Origin: Candidatus Thiosymbion ectosymbiont of Catanema sp. Cochon2018
GTDB lineage: Bacteria; Pseudomonadota; Gammaproteobacteria; Chromatiales; Chromatiaceae
Direction of reading: 5' to 3'
NCBI GenBank assembly: GCA_011392765.1
Contig: WYCW01000002.1
Span: 590,917 to 654,916, forward strand
DNA: 64,000 nt
Numbering within the stretch: position 1 is the stretch's first letter; each line of letters begins with the position of its first letter. A program made the position numbers and the translations under genes. Positions 1 to 10,315 of the stretch are shown here, piece by piece. Below the pieces are notes generated by a model. The model did no database searches, had not been told where the DNA came from, and saw nothing but the letters and a program-made list of their open reading frames with translations.

Positions 1-269
1 GTAGGTGGAGAAAAATTGAGGCAAACAAAATGGGTGTCTTTTGTTTCCTTTTGTTTCCTCTCATTTCCTCTCTACTGAGCGTGATCCCTTTTCCCTACGT
101 GTCAGGTCCGTGTGATTATATACCGAGAAGGAGCTATCCTCTATTTGGAGGCGAGAGAGGACTCCGCGGTTGCTCGCTGAGGAAGAAACGGTGACAGGAG
201 AACCAACGAAGTTGAAGGAGTGTATGACCTAAGTTTCACGATAGCACGAATCACGAGAAGAGGCATCAT

Positions 270-1250
270 TACTTATGAACATTCCGAGCACCACAATGCC
301 GCACTACGCCGGCGGTTCGCCAAAATTGCAGGATCCAACCGCCGTCGGTGAGCAACCGGGAGTTAGCCGAAGCGTACAACCGCAACCGACACACGGTGGC
401 GAAATGGCGCCAACGAGAGGGGACGGGGGATGGCTTCGCGCCGCATTCGCGGCCTCCATGCCACCCTCAGTGGAGCCAGGAAGCGGTGGTGGTGGCCTTG
501 CGAGAGACCTTACTGCTGCCGCTGGATGACCTGCTAGCGGTAACCCATGAGTTTATCCACCCCGAGCTTTCACACTCTCGGCCCTGGTTCCACTGTCTGC
601 ATCGCCGCGGGTTTCTAACTATAGAGCCTTTACCAGCTTTTTTGGGAGGAAGGCCAAGACGCCCGTGAAGACCTTCAAGGGTACGCACCGGGCTTTGTGC
701 ATGTCGATGTCAAGTACCTGCCTCAGATGCCAGACCAGACGCACCATAGCACCTGTTCGCTGCCATTGATCGGGCCACCCGCTGGGTGTATGTGGAGGTC
801 CTCGAAGACAAGTCCGGCAGCCTCCGCCTGGCGGCTGCGAGCGCGTCTGATCGACCAGGCTGCGTTCATCGCATCAGCGGGTCCTCACCGATAACGGCAA
901 GGCATTTACCGACCGTTTCCGTGCAGGCAGCCGGCGGCAGCCGACTGGCAACCATGCCTTCGATCAGGTCTGTGCTGACAGCACATCGACATCGGCTCGT
1001 AGGCAGAACCCCGCAAACCAACGGCATGATTGAGCGCACAATGGCCACGTCGCTGGTATCTTGGCACCACGGCTAGAGCTCTGCCGAGCATTTGACCGAT
1101 ACGATCAAACGCTACGTTAAGGTCTTCAAATCAATACATTCCGCAAAGGCATTGAGTCACATTTCACCTATTGAAGGCGATGAAAAAAAATGGTATAAAA
1201 ACAGCCAAACCTATTCAAGCGTGTATATAATCCTGGCGGAACTTGACACT
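270..1250 (+). pseudogene. IS481-family transposase remnant
   Basis: Three reading frames together give an IS481-type transposase. An N-terminal helix-turn-helix part reads RELAEAYNRNRHTVAKWRQR near 350-410, followed by LPLDDLLAVTHEFIHPELSHS. Traces of the DDE core follow: a VHVDVKYLP-like segment near 700, VLTDNGKAFTDR near 885, and QTNGMIERTM near 1015. The C-terminal RYVKVFKSIHSAKAL and HISPIEG motif lies near 1110-1175. At least four frameshifts and internal stops break it, so it cannot make transposase. No terminal inverted repeats were identified. It opens a stretch of about 8 kb made almost only of decayed genes. Confidence 0.8.
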
Positions 1251-1269
1251 GAACCTGCCCGACGGCGGA

Positions 1270-1689
1270 TAGCTCCAAGCATGCAAACATACAAAAATAG
1301 TTGAAATGATTTTCATTACCCCGTCTCAAACATTCTGCCGGCGGCGGAATAGTTTGAACCACAGAGACGCAGAGAACACAGAGGCCATAAATTTGCAATA
1401 TCAGTCAAACTGAATTCCTTGAGGGACCTGCATCTTCACAAATGAGTCAAGTTTGTGCGCTGCACAAAAATAAGTTCTGCCTCTTGTTGGGCGGGAATCG
1501 CAAATCCTTTGAACCACGGAGGCAGGGCTGGATAAACCCACGGATTGTGATCCGTGTTTATCCGTCTCTTCCTCATCGTTCTTCGGTACAGGGCAGTGTT
1601 CTAACTTTTGTTGCTTAAAGTTTCAAACGGCGACGCTTCGAACTCCATAACGATTCACGAATAATCCGATGACAATATCGTGCATTTGG
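1270..1689. repeat. Intergenic interspersed repeat
   Basis: No gene is visible. From about 1411 the sequence 'ttgagggacctgcatctt' followed by 'aatgagtcaagtttgtgc' matches the left part of a composite repeat seen again at 20.5, 27.2, 27.4 and 47.7 kb. After it comes a segment with 'cttgttgggcgggaatcgca' and an imperfect hairpin around 1536-1564, shared with the copy at 27240-27330. The copies sit only between genes, as expected of a miniature element or old duplicated spacer. Confidence 0.7.
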
Positions 1690-2345
1690 ATTTCAGTTTT
1701 TGAAAAGCTCAAATCGTCTTACGCGCAAGCCGCCTGATTCGCGTCAGCGTCAAATGTTTGCCCGTTCTATTTTCTGCGTGTTTTGTTTCCAACGACATGT
1801 TTTTCGGGATCTAAATGGCGCTTATAGGCACCCCAATCGTCAGTATAAACGGGTAATCCCAAATGAAACTCTAATAAACCTTTTAATTCAAGAAAAACCT
1901 CATCTCTGACATTTCCCGAATACATAAGCCAACACCTTACCCGTGGCCCGATCAATAGCATGCCACAACCATCTTTGATTGGCTTTACTCGACATAACTC
2001 CACATCTCATCCATTTTCAAGCTTGGTGGCGCCTTGTTCGCTAACATCTGTGGTGATAATCCTCTACTTTTAGGATATCACACAATCTGCTCAGGCGGTA
2101 TTGGTCGCTAAAAATCGTGATTCCACGGCGTGCAACTCAGGTTCTTTTTTTAATTCGTGATAACTGGTCACAGGACTGATGCAGTACCCGCGCGTATCAC
2201 AGTGCCGCTGCCATTCGGTGCCATCTCAATGATTTGTTGTTTCGTTTCAGTAACCACGCCCTTTCTCAGATAATCCTGGATAAACGATTTTGCGCCCTCA
2301 CCGGCTATGCTTTTTACAAATAAAGCATGCTTGCATTAACGGCGT
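1690..2345 (-). pseudogene. IS1-family transposase remnant (InsA/InsB)
   Basis: On the minus strand the right part encodes an InsA-like segment (ETKQQIIEMAPNGSG near 2260). The left part encodes the InsB DDE domain: CWLMYSGNVRDEVFLELKGL, VYTDDWGAYKRHLDPEKHVV at about 1820-1860, and, one frame away, LTLTRIRRLARKTI at 1700-1740. The YTDDWGAY and HLDPEKH motifs are diagnostic of IS1. Frameshifts and stops separate the blocks, so it is inactive. The IS1 ends were not located. Confidence 0.78.
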
Positions 2346-2539
2346 TGCCATGTTGTAACATGAAACACGTGAAGTTTGATGATGTGTCTACATCAACTCT
2401 ATTGAATATGGTATTTACAAGTGAAAATGTCACCATAAGACTTTCCTCGATAAAATTTTGTTCGGTTAATAACAAGCTCAATTAATTATATCAAGTGATT
2501 TATAATTAACGAACAAAATAATAACACCTTCTTTTCCTT

Positions 2540-5440
2540 CTGGGTCCGCAGCGTGATATCTTCGACCAACGCAACCAAATCGTCGCTTACCAGTACAACG
2601 CGGCGGGTGACATCGACATCAGCACAGTGCGGGACAACCGGGAGTTGCTCAGGGGAGCTGAAGGGCTCAACGGGACTCGGGGTCGCCCTGGGACAAGGGC
2701 ATTGGATGAGGACGCTGCCTGTCACCGAATACCACGCTGAAAGCCGTGCAGCGGTGCCAAGCCGGAGGTAAAAAAAAGCAGGTACATATTAGGAGCACTT
2801 GGGTTGGGTCAAGGATTTGGTCTCCGGCAGCAAGATCCTGCTCAGCGAGCTGGGGTCAGAGGATCGAGTGGGCCATGAGCAGGTAGGAAACTCTTTTGAC
2901 CGCGACGACTGCCGATCCAGCAGGGGTCAGCAGGTAGAGACCCAGTACAACACCGTCTATCAGCAGACCACCCCCACCGGCTGGACCACCACACACAACA
3001 TCTGCCGCGCCATTTCCATTTCACCGGCCGTGAGGAGGAGTTGGAATGGCTCCTGACCGAGCTACGATCCGGCAAGATTGTCACTCTGTACGGACCCAGT
3101 GGCATCAACGAACCGCCCCCTGTACCGGAGCCATCTGCCCGGCTGGCCCCGGCGACGGGCCCCCGCAGGCATTTCCCGACGGCATCCTGTTCCAACTTTT
3201 ATAACCAGCCGGCAGCGGGGATCTGGCCCTGGAGGGCATCGCCCGTGCCGTATGGCATGGAGCTAAAGCCTGGCCCCGGAGCAGAGCACGCCAGGCATTA
3301 ATTGGCAAGATTTCACCTGCTGGTCCTGGACTGCGCCAAGAACGCCGACGATCACAAGGTACTGAAGTGACCGGTGGCTGCGGCGTCCTGATTTTGCCAG
3401 CCACCAAAGGTCAGGATGCAGGGGGAAAACGCCAGGACATGCGACCTTACCGGGGCCGATGCCTTGTGCTAACCGAGCTGGGGTGGTCTCCAGCCGACGA
3501 TCAAGGCCGCCGCCCGGCGCCCTGTGGCTGGTCGGAGGGTTGCCGCTGGCCCTGCGCTTAGTGGGCCATATCTGGATCAGAGGGCGAGTTCGTTGCGATT
3601 ATCCACACTGGCGAAACCCTGGAGGCATTGGACTAGACCGGGCCGCAAGCGTGACAGTGTGCCTGGCTGATCAGACGCAGTCTTGATCGAGTCAGCGACC
3701 ATGCCCGATCCTACTGGCCTTGGTCGGACAATTGGCCCTAGCCCCCTTCCGATCCTGAATCGCCACCATGGCTGGAATGCCCGAGGACGGAAACCAGGCC
3801 CACATTTTCAGGGCTTACCGGATGCGGACTTCTGCAAGCCAGTGAAACGGTGCTATGCGATCACCATGCCCTGATCCACACCTGCGCCCCGCGAGCGCCC
3901 GCTGCCCTTGAACAAACGGCCAAGCGGAACTGGTGGCCTGGTATTTGCAGGACCTTTGCTCGGAGCCAAACAAACAGGGACCCAAAGGGCTTCTATGGCA
4001 GATTGGATGAGAGCAGCCCCATCTGTTTGCACCTGATATCCCGCCTGCCTGGAGCAACAGGAATGGCACCGCGGCCAGAGATTTGGCCACGGCAACTCGA
4101 GTAATTATTTAGAGATCCAGGGCCATTGGACAAGATCGGATCGTAACCCAGAGCAAGCCGGACTTACGGCCTCCCGGCGATTGGCTGATCGGGAGGGGGA
4201 GGGGCCTGGTTAGGCAACCTAGGCGCCACCTGTTACGTCCTTAGCCCGGGCAGAAGGCCGTAGTTCTATGGCCAGACATTGGGGGAAATCGCGCGGGAGA
4301 TTGGGATCGGCGGGGAGGGAAATACCTTGGGCAACTTAGGTGGTGCCTACCACGCACTCGGCCAGTTCAGGCGGGCTAACTTCGGATTCCTAAGAGCAGT
4401 CTTTGACGTTCGTTCGGGAAATGGGGGGTCGGCGGGCAGAGGGGCCAACTTGATCAAGCTGGGCCTCGCCTACGACAATCTCTCGGCAAGCGAAGCTATC
4501 GGGTTTATGGTAGGCATTGGCAGCTGCTCGGGGATAAATCGGCGAATGGAGGGAATGTCCTAGGCAACCTAGGTTTGGCCTATAATCTGGCCAGGTCGAA
4601 ATCTACTCCAGGTTCTATGAGCAATCCTTGGCACGAGTCGCTCGGGAGGTTGGGGATCAGGAAGCAGGAAGAAACTGACTTGGGCAACTTAGGCCTTGCC
4701 TACCATGATCTTGGCCAGATTTGGGAAGGCCATTGGGCGCTATGAACAGGCATTGGAAATCAATCAGGGAGATCGGGGATCGGCAGATGGAAGGGAACAT
4801 CCTGGGCAACGGGGCGCCCGCGCACTGATCTCAACCGAAACCGAGAGGCCATCGGGCTCTATGAGCAGGCGTTGAAGTCGACCGAATCTAAGGATCCAGC
4901 AGAGGAGGGACAACGCTTGGGCAGCTGGGCCTTGCTTACTGCGATCTCGGCAAGTCGAGCAAGCCCATCGGTTTTGTGAGCAGGCCTTGGCGGTGTCCGC
5001 AAGATCGGTCATCGGCGGGGGAAGCAACCGATCTGAGCAGTCGCGGGCAGCGCCTACTACCTGCCAAACCGGGTTGCAGGAAGGCCATCGAGTTCTACGA
5101 GCGGGCATTGGAAATCACTCGGAAGATCGGGGATCGGCGGTTGGAGGAGGCCTGGGTAACCTGGGCGGTGCTACTATGCTCGGCCAGTTCGAGAAATCTA
5201 TCGGATTTCATGAACAGGCACTGGTGGTTGCCCAGGAGATCGGGGACAGGCGAGTTTGGAAGGGAATGCCTGTTGGAATCTCGGCGGGCTCTACGCGGCA
5301 ACCGATCCTGCCCGAGCCGTGGAAACGATGTCGGGCTCCTAGTGGATTTCGAGCGGGAGATCGGTCACCCGGATGCGAGACACGTGCCGAGCGGGTAGCA
5401 ACGATCAGGCCCGTATCGGGTCGGATTGAGCCCAATCTCT
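2540..5440 (+). pseudogene. Decayed STAND/NB-ARC ATPase with TPR repeats
   Basis: Pieces in all three plus frames line up as one long signalling ATPase. In order they are: an N-terminal segment near 2550-2780 (DQRNQIVAYQYNAAGDIDIS), the start of an NTPase domain with FHFTGREEELEWLLTEL and VTLYGPSG (P-loop region, near 3040-3110), a FYNQPAA segment, a GGCGVLI and LVGGLPLALRLVG region typical of NB-ARC (3370-3570), and a CDHHALIHTCA winged-helix-like stretch (3850). At least six degenerate TPR units follow with signatures such as GNLGLAY and AIGLYEQAL (4280-5330). Dozens of stops and frameshifts show an old pseudogene. Such proteins act in signalling or phage defence; the original role cannot be told. 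Confidence 0.8.
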
Positions 5441-5689
5441 CGATTCCCGCTGCCCCGAACTGTGAAAGTATTGCTTTCGAATTTTCAGAGGGTCAGGGAC
5501 AAGGCGACACAATTTGCCTGAATTGAGCGTCAAAATGTTTCTCTCTGTTCCCTGTGGAGAATTAAGAAAACAAATATGGTGGCTTCATCCACCACCGCTG
5601 AAAACCGAATACTTTACCCAGTCTCGCCGCGTGGGAACGAAAACGGACTTTGGATTTCTCTGAAAGGGACTTCATGCTATTGGATGCAG

Positions 5690-6060
5690 ACAGGCTCTTT
5701 CCCGCTGGGTCTGTTTACGTATGTCAGTTCAGCGGTTGGTCCGATGTAACCAGTGATTTCCGCCGTACAATGAATTTACGTATCTGTTGAAAATTTTCGA
5801 TTGCCGATATTTTCACGGTCCATCGTAGAGTTTTGGACACGCTAGCGTATTTTCGCTATCGAACTGGTGCCGCGACTATGCCTATAAACGGTCTTGGCGG
5901 TATCAGACGGCCCTATCTGGCTGCTCGGCGCGATGGGTGCTGTGGTATCTGGCATGAACTTTCCTTTTACTATCTATTGTGGGGTTGCTATCATGGCTTG
6001 GGCATCATTAGGTGTCAGGCCTTTCAGAACGCGAATAGCAGTCTGATTCAGTCCTTAAGA
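5690..6060 (+). pseudogene. MBOAT-family O-acyltransferase remnant
   Basis: Fragments read YFRYRxWCRDYAYK, then GGIRRPYLAA, then CGIWHELSFYYLLWGCYHGL near 5870-6000. This is the conserved MBOAT core, where a membrane-bound acyltransferase carries its active-site histidine in the W-H-(E/G) segment. An upstream piece near 5720 resembles the FSGxSD motif. The frames disagree and no full gene exists. MBOAT proteins acetylate or acylate polysaccharides such as alginate; the original substrate is unknown. No gene was recognised in the flanking stretches 5441-5690 and 6061-6459. Confidence 0.6.
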
Positions 6061-6459
6061 AGATGGCGAGCTGTGGTCTATAATTGCGTGGGCAATGACG
6101 ATGAAGATTTTATCGTTTTTGGCACGGCCTCGGTTTCGTATTCCAAAAGATGAAATCCGAGATCGCCTCATAAAGCTCCAGATCCAAACTCGAACCTGTC
6201 ATTTTAGTAGCCAGGAGGGCTGTGGCTCCAGGTATAATGGTGGTACTGATACTGGCTACTCTTTCTTATATAACCCTTTGGACTTCATCTGCTGGAATGA
6301 ATAATTTCGCTGCCATTCGCATGACCTGTAGGCCATTTCATATTCATATTCGAAGGCACGACGCATTTCCGGTTTGAATTGCTCGGCAAGCCGGCAGTAA
6401 TGAAACGTTGAACATGCCGACGCAAACGGATCTTTTAATAGAAACCTGAATCCCTTCGT

Positions 6460-7085
6460 ATGATAAACAAGGGCAAATTCATCACCCTGGAAGGCATCAG
6501 AGGGGCAAAGCAAGACCACTTGGCTCGCCGTCGTCCGGCACTACTTGGAGAGACAAGGCATCCTGTTTCTCCACCACCCAGGAGCCGAGCCGGATCTCCC
6601 ATCGGCGAGCGTCGTGCCTTGCTGCTCGATACCCGCCGGGCGGGGATGGCGGCCCGCTACCGAAGTGCTGCTCCTGTTCGCCGCCCGCATGAGCACGCTT
6701 TGTGCAGATCCGGCCGGCCCTGGGCAAGGGGACCTGGGTACTGTGCGACCGCTTCACGGATTACACCACTATGCCTATCAAGGCGGTGGCCGCGGGGTCG
6801 ATCAGGAACGAATCGCAATGACTCAGGCCCGTCCAGGGTCCCCTGCGTCCCGACCTGACCCTCCTGCATTTCGAATCTGCCGGTGGCCTCGGGGCTTACT
6901 CGGGCCGGCAAACGGTCCGCGCCGGATCGCTTCGAGTCCGAAGCGGAATGCTTTTCGAAGCGTCCGTGCCGGTACCTGGCGCTCGCCGAGTTGTACCCGC
7001 AACGGGTGCGCCTGATCGACGCCGGGGTGTCAGGTATGAGCAGATCTCGCTCCAGGTGGGAAGCAGATCGCGGCCTTCCTCGCCG
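6460..7085 (+). pseudogene. tmk: Thymidylate kinase, broken copy
   Basis: The start at 6460 reads MINKGKFITLEGIRGAK, the P-loop region of dTMP kinase. Another frame continues with YLERQGILFLHHPGAEPD-like sequence, IPAGRGWRPATEVLLLFAAR (6620-6680), and YAYQGGGRGVDQERIA near 6770, which is the conserved Y-x-Y-Q-G-G-G-R-G signature. Later come SAPDRFESEAE and LALAELYPQRVRLIDAGV (6915-7030). Several frameshifts destroy it. It precedes a decayed holB and intact pilZ and tatD, the usual gammaproteobacterial order. Because dTMP kinase is essential, a working copy must exist elsewhere if this organism makes its own dTTP. Confidence 0.82.
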
Positions 7086-7096
7086 GAGTCCGACCG

Positions 7097-8079
7097 ATGA
7101 GTCCACATACCCACACCGACGTCGAGCGCCTCTGCCTGGCACCAGGCCGGTTGCGGAGACCCTCCGGCGAGCGCGTGCGGTCGGACGCCTGTCCCACGCG
7201 CTGCTCGTCACGGGTCCTCGGGGGTAGGCAAGCGCCGTTTGGTGGCGGCCCTGTCCACGTTCCACTGTGCGCCCACCCCGACGAACACGGCCTACGACCT
7301 GTGGCCAGTGTCATCAGATACTGGCTGTTCGCTGCCGGTACCCACCCGGACCTCTGGAGATCGGCCCGGACCCGGACAGCAAGTCCGGACAGGAATCCCG
7401 AGTGGACATTCGCCGACTCACCGCGTCCGACGCCCTGACCGCGCACCGGGGTGGCCACAAGGTCGGCGATGTCTGGACCCGGCGCAGAACATGAACCTGA
7501 ACGCGGCCAATAGCCTGTTAAAAACCCTGGAAGAGCCGTCTCCCGACACCCTCCTCTGTCTCGTCTGCGAACAGCCAGATCGTCTGCCCGCCACCATCCG
7601 CAGCCGATGTCAGGAATTGCGGGTCCCGGTCCCGCCCGAATCGCAGCTTTTGGAATGGTTGCGTCGGCATACCGACTCCCCCGGATGTGGAGATCCTCCT
7701 ACGCCTGGCCTGCAGTGCCCCCTGCGAGGCGCTTACCCTGCTGGAGGAAGATCAAGTTACCCCAACGCGCGCGAGCCTTTATGGGATTTAACCCGCGGTC
7801 GCGGGCGGACTCCGGGACCCGGTCGCGGGCGCTGCTTGGAACGACGCGCAGCCAGCGTGCGCGGACTGGTTGAGCGAGTTGGGTCAGTGACCTGCCGCTG
7901 GCGAGCGTGCACGGCTCATCAACCGGGACCGGCTCCGAGGGCTGCGCCCCGAAGTTTGGCCGAACGTCTCGATCCGCGAGGCCGGTCACGATGTCTCATG
8001 CAGCTTGCAGGCCCTTACACAGACGGGCGCGATCAAACCGACTGCTCTTGTGCGAATCCCTGTTGGTGCAAGGGATGAG
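7097..8079 (+). pseudogene. holB: DNA polymerase III delta' subunit, broken copy
   Basis: The best preserved part, near 7490-7680, reads NMNLNAANSLLKTLEEPS, LLCLVCEQPDRLPATIRSRC and ELRVPVPPESQLLEWL, the clamp-loader delta' signature with the SRC motif. Earlier fragments include ALLVTGPRG around the P-loop (7200) and KSGQ near 7385. Later fragments resemble the helical collar domain (EDQVTPTRASLYG near 7750). The frame changes several times, so no complete protein is made. Loss beside tmk suggests the whole upstream half of this operon decayed while pilZ and tatD stayed intact. Confidence 0.82.
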
Positions 8080-8348
8080 AATCTTCGGCCGCGCGCTCCT
8101 GCCCTTGGACAAGGCTAGGGGACGCTCTCAATTCTCACACAAAGACGCCGAAGCCACCGGAAGATTGCGCATGCTTCGTCGAACTGTTCAAGATCGTACT
8201 TACTCAGGCGCATGGTTCGTGTCGGACTCGGACTCGCTACGCGAGCGGCTTGACCGCGACTAATTCTCCCAAAGTATGTCAGAATTGGTCGTTACCTGCC
8301 TGATTTTTCTCCACCTCAACGAGGGGGGGTGAATGGTTACTCTGCCTC

Positions 8349-8405
8349 CGTGGTTCTTCGGTGCGGTTGGTCACGCCTCGTCGGTCTGAGGCGAAGCCTC
8401 GTTAG
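8349..8405. repeat. GGTCTGAGGC palindromic repeat copy
   Basis: The segment ends in 'cctcgtcggtctgaggcgaa' plus 'gcctcgttagg' and can fold through its CCTC/GAGG arms. The same unit, with the same upstream 'gtggttcttcggtgcggttg', is found at 27330-27393. Shorter versions are at 18.48, 20.37, 27.56, 47.85 and 49.65 kb. Here it lies directly upstream of the pilZ start. Nothing else was recognised between 8080 and 8348. Confidence 0.75.
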
Positions 8406-8771
8406 GTGATTGCAATGGATCCCAAGACATCCAGCAGGCAACAGCGTGTCCTCAGCTGCGTAATCAAGGACAAACACGCCCTCTATGCAGCATTCATGCC
8501 CTTTATCAAGAACGGCGGTCTGTTCATACCCACTGACAAGCAGTACCGGATCGGCGATGAGATCCTCCTACTGTTGCAGCTGATGGACGGGCCCGAACGG
8601 ACCCCGATCGTCGGAAAGGTCGTCTGGTTGACCCCCCAGGGTGCGGAGGGAAACCGGGTAGTCGGCATCGGCATCCGGTTCAGCGACCAGGACCAGGGCG
8701 CCGCCCGCCGCAAGATCGAGGACTACCTGGCCGATATGCCCGCATCGGACCGTCCCACCCATACCCTGTGA
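8406..8771 (+). CDS. pilZ: PilZ domain protein
   Basis: A 121-residue single-domain PilZ protein of the type IV pilus assembly class, normally encoded between holB and tatD. It starts with GTG at 8406 or ATG at 8415. The core IVGKVVWLTPQG and GIGIRFSDQD match the second half of the PilZ barrel. The RxxxR c-di-GMP-binding motif is not obvious in the N-terminal part, as is usual for the PilZ-type pilus proteins that act by binding PilB and FimX rather than the nucleotide. The gene is intact although its upstream partners tmk and holB are dead, so it must be transcribed from its own promoter or through the repeat just upstream. Confidence 0.88.
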   Translation: MIAMDPKTSSRQQRVLSCVIKDKHALYAAFMPFIKNGGLFIPTDKQYRIGDEILLLLQLMDGPERTPIVGKVVWLTPQGAEGNRVVGIGIRFSDQDQGAARRKIEDYLADMPASDRPTHTL

Positions 8772-8846
8772 GCTACGATCATATCGGTCACTTCTCATTG
8801 CTGTCTTGACGTATTGTAATGGTGGGCACAGCCCACCCTACATGAT

Positions 8847-9617
8847 GTGGTTATGCTGGTTGATTCTCATTGCCATCTCGACCGGGTCGATCTGAGGCCC
8901 TACGCCGGAGAATTTCACCGTCTCATGGATGAGACAAGTGCCGCCGGTATCGGACACATGCTCTGCGTCTCCATCGACCTGGAGCAGTATCCGCAGATGC
9001 GGAAGCTGGTTGCGCCCTATCCCCAGGTATCCGTCTCGGTAGGGGTCCATCCCAACGAGCGATGTCGCCGGGAGCCGACCCCGGAGGTACTGGTCGAGCT
9101 GGCACAAGACGAACGCACGGTAGCCATCGGCGAGACCGGTCTGGATTACTCTCGCGGCCAGGGTGACCGCGACCGGCAGCACCAAAGATTCCGCGACCAC
9201 ATCGCCGCCGCCAGGTCCTGCGGAAAACCGTTGATCGTCCATACCAGGGATGCGCGGGAAGATACCCTCCGGATATTGATGGAGGAGGACGCCCGTGACG
9301 CAGGCGGTGTTCTGCACTGTTTTACCGAGACCTGGGAGATGGCAAAAGCGGCGCTGGACCTGGGTTTTTATATCTCCTTTTCCGGCATCGTCACCTTCAA
9401 GGCCACGGACGACCTACGGGCGGTGGCGGCAAAGGTGCCGCTCGACCGTCTGCTGATCGAGACCGACAGCCCCTACCTGGCCCCCGTACCATACCGGGGC
9501 AAGCCGAATGAGCCCAGATTCGTCGCGGCGGTGGCGCAATGTATCGCCGGGCTGCGTGGGATGCCTGTCGAGGAGTTGGCTGCCTGCACCCGCGACAACT
9601 TTTTCCGGCTGTGTTGA
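8847..9617 (+). CDS. tatD: TatD family metal-dependent DNase
   Basis: A complete TatD-family hydrolase of about 255 residues. The HxH motif is in LVDSHCHLDRV at the N-terminus. AIGETGLDYSRG carries the conserved Glu, LIVHTRDA and GGVLHCFTE carry further metal-binding His residues, and LLIETDSPYLAPVPYRGKPN is the C-terminal signature. Starts are GTG 8847 or ATG 8853; the latter fits the family better. These enzymes are cytoplasmic 3'-5' DNases acting in DNA repair or degradation. It follows pilZ by 75 bases in the usual gammaproteobacterial order. Confidence 0.93.
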   Translation: MVMLVDSHCHLDRVDLRPYAGEFHRLMDETSAAGIGHMLCVSIDLEQYPQMRKLVAPYPQVSVSVGVHPNERCRREPTPEVLVELAQDERTVAIGETGLDYSRGQGDRDRQHQRFRDHIAAARSCGKPLIVHTRDAREDTLRILMEEDARDAGGVLHCFTETWEMAKAALDLGFYISFSGIVTFKATDDLRAVAAKVPLDRLLIETDSPYLAPVPYRGKPNEPRFVAAVAQCIAGLRGMPVEELAACTRDNFFRLC

Positions 9618-9673
9618 CAACCCCTCGGACGTACTCCAAACTCGGGTATGTAGATACTTAAGGAGATACGCCC

Positions 9674-9934
9674 GTGAACGCAGAGATCAAGCGATGGGGC
9701 AATAGCGCAGCCATCCGAATTCCCGCGCAATTGATTCGGGCCTTGGGACTATCCGTAGACAATCCGGTAGACATGCGTTTGGAAGATGGTCGCATCGTCA
9801 TCGAACCCATCCAAACGCCGGAGTACAGGCTCGAGTCTTTGCTCGAAGCATCGACCGTTGAGCAATTTGCACTCGAGGGCGACGATCGAGAGTGGCTCGA
9901 CGCGCCCCCGATGGGCCGTGAGGATACCCTGTAG
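9674..9934 (+). CDS. MazE-like antitoxin
   Basis: An 86-residue AbrB-fold protein. The N-terminus EIKRWGNSAAIRIPAQLIRA is the MazE/ChpR DNA-binding swapped-hairpin motif; the acidic C-terminal tail (LEGDDREWLDAPPMG) would bind the toxin. The start is GTG at 9674 with 'aaggag' about ten bases upstream. Its stop codon is immediately followed by the toxin start at 9935, so the two are translationally linked. The pair is probably autoregulated through the AbrB domain, as in mazEF. Confidence 0.9.
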   Translation: MNAEIKRWGNSAAIRIPAQLIRALGLSVDNPVDMRLEDGRIVIEPIQTPEYRLESLLEASTVEQFALEGDDREWLDAPPMGREDTL

Positions 9935-10267
9935 ATGCTTGGTTACGTACCGGATCGGGGAGAAATCGTGTTCATGGATTTTGATCCGGTGCGAGGGCAT
10001 GAGCAGGCAATGAAGCGCCCCGCCCTGGTCCTTACGCTACGGATCTTTAACAAGAAGGTTGGACTCGCGCTCGTAGCGCCGATTACGAGCCGCATTCGGG
10101 GACACGCCTTTGAGGTTCCGCTCCAAGGTAGTAGGACCACAGGAGTTGTTCTCTGCCACCAAATCAAGATGATTGACTATCGCGTCCGCGGTGCACGGAA
10201 GATCGATGTCGCCACGAACACTGTGTTACAAGATGTAATGGCGAAAGTAAGAGCACTTGTCTCCTGA
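9935..10267 (+). CDS. MazF/PemK-type mRNA interferase toxin
   Basis: A 110-residue MazF-fold toxin. The core MDFDPVRGHEQAMKRPALVL matches the G-x-E-x-x-x-x-R-P signature that contains the catalytic Arg. APITSRIRG carries the conserved T/S, and VVLCHQIKMIDYR matches the strand with the D-Q-(I/V)-(R/K) motif (here H-Q-I-K). It would cleave single-stranded mRNA at short motifs. It lies directly behind its antitoxin. All core segments are present, so the pair looks functional. Confidence 0.92.
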   Translation: MLGYVPDRGEIVFMDFDPVRGHEQAMKRPALVLTLRIFNKKVGLALVAPITSRIRGHAFEVPLQGSRTTGVVLCHQIKMIDYRVRGARKIDVATNTVLQDVMAKVRALVS

Positions 10268-10315
10268 TAGATTCGAGTGGGAGCTGCATTTTTTTTCGTA
10301 AGGGGGAAAACACCT

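Noticed and set aside
6256-6519. Minus-strand 87-residue open frame
   Set aside because: It overlaps the tmk start and has no recognisable family; probably chance.
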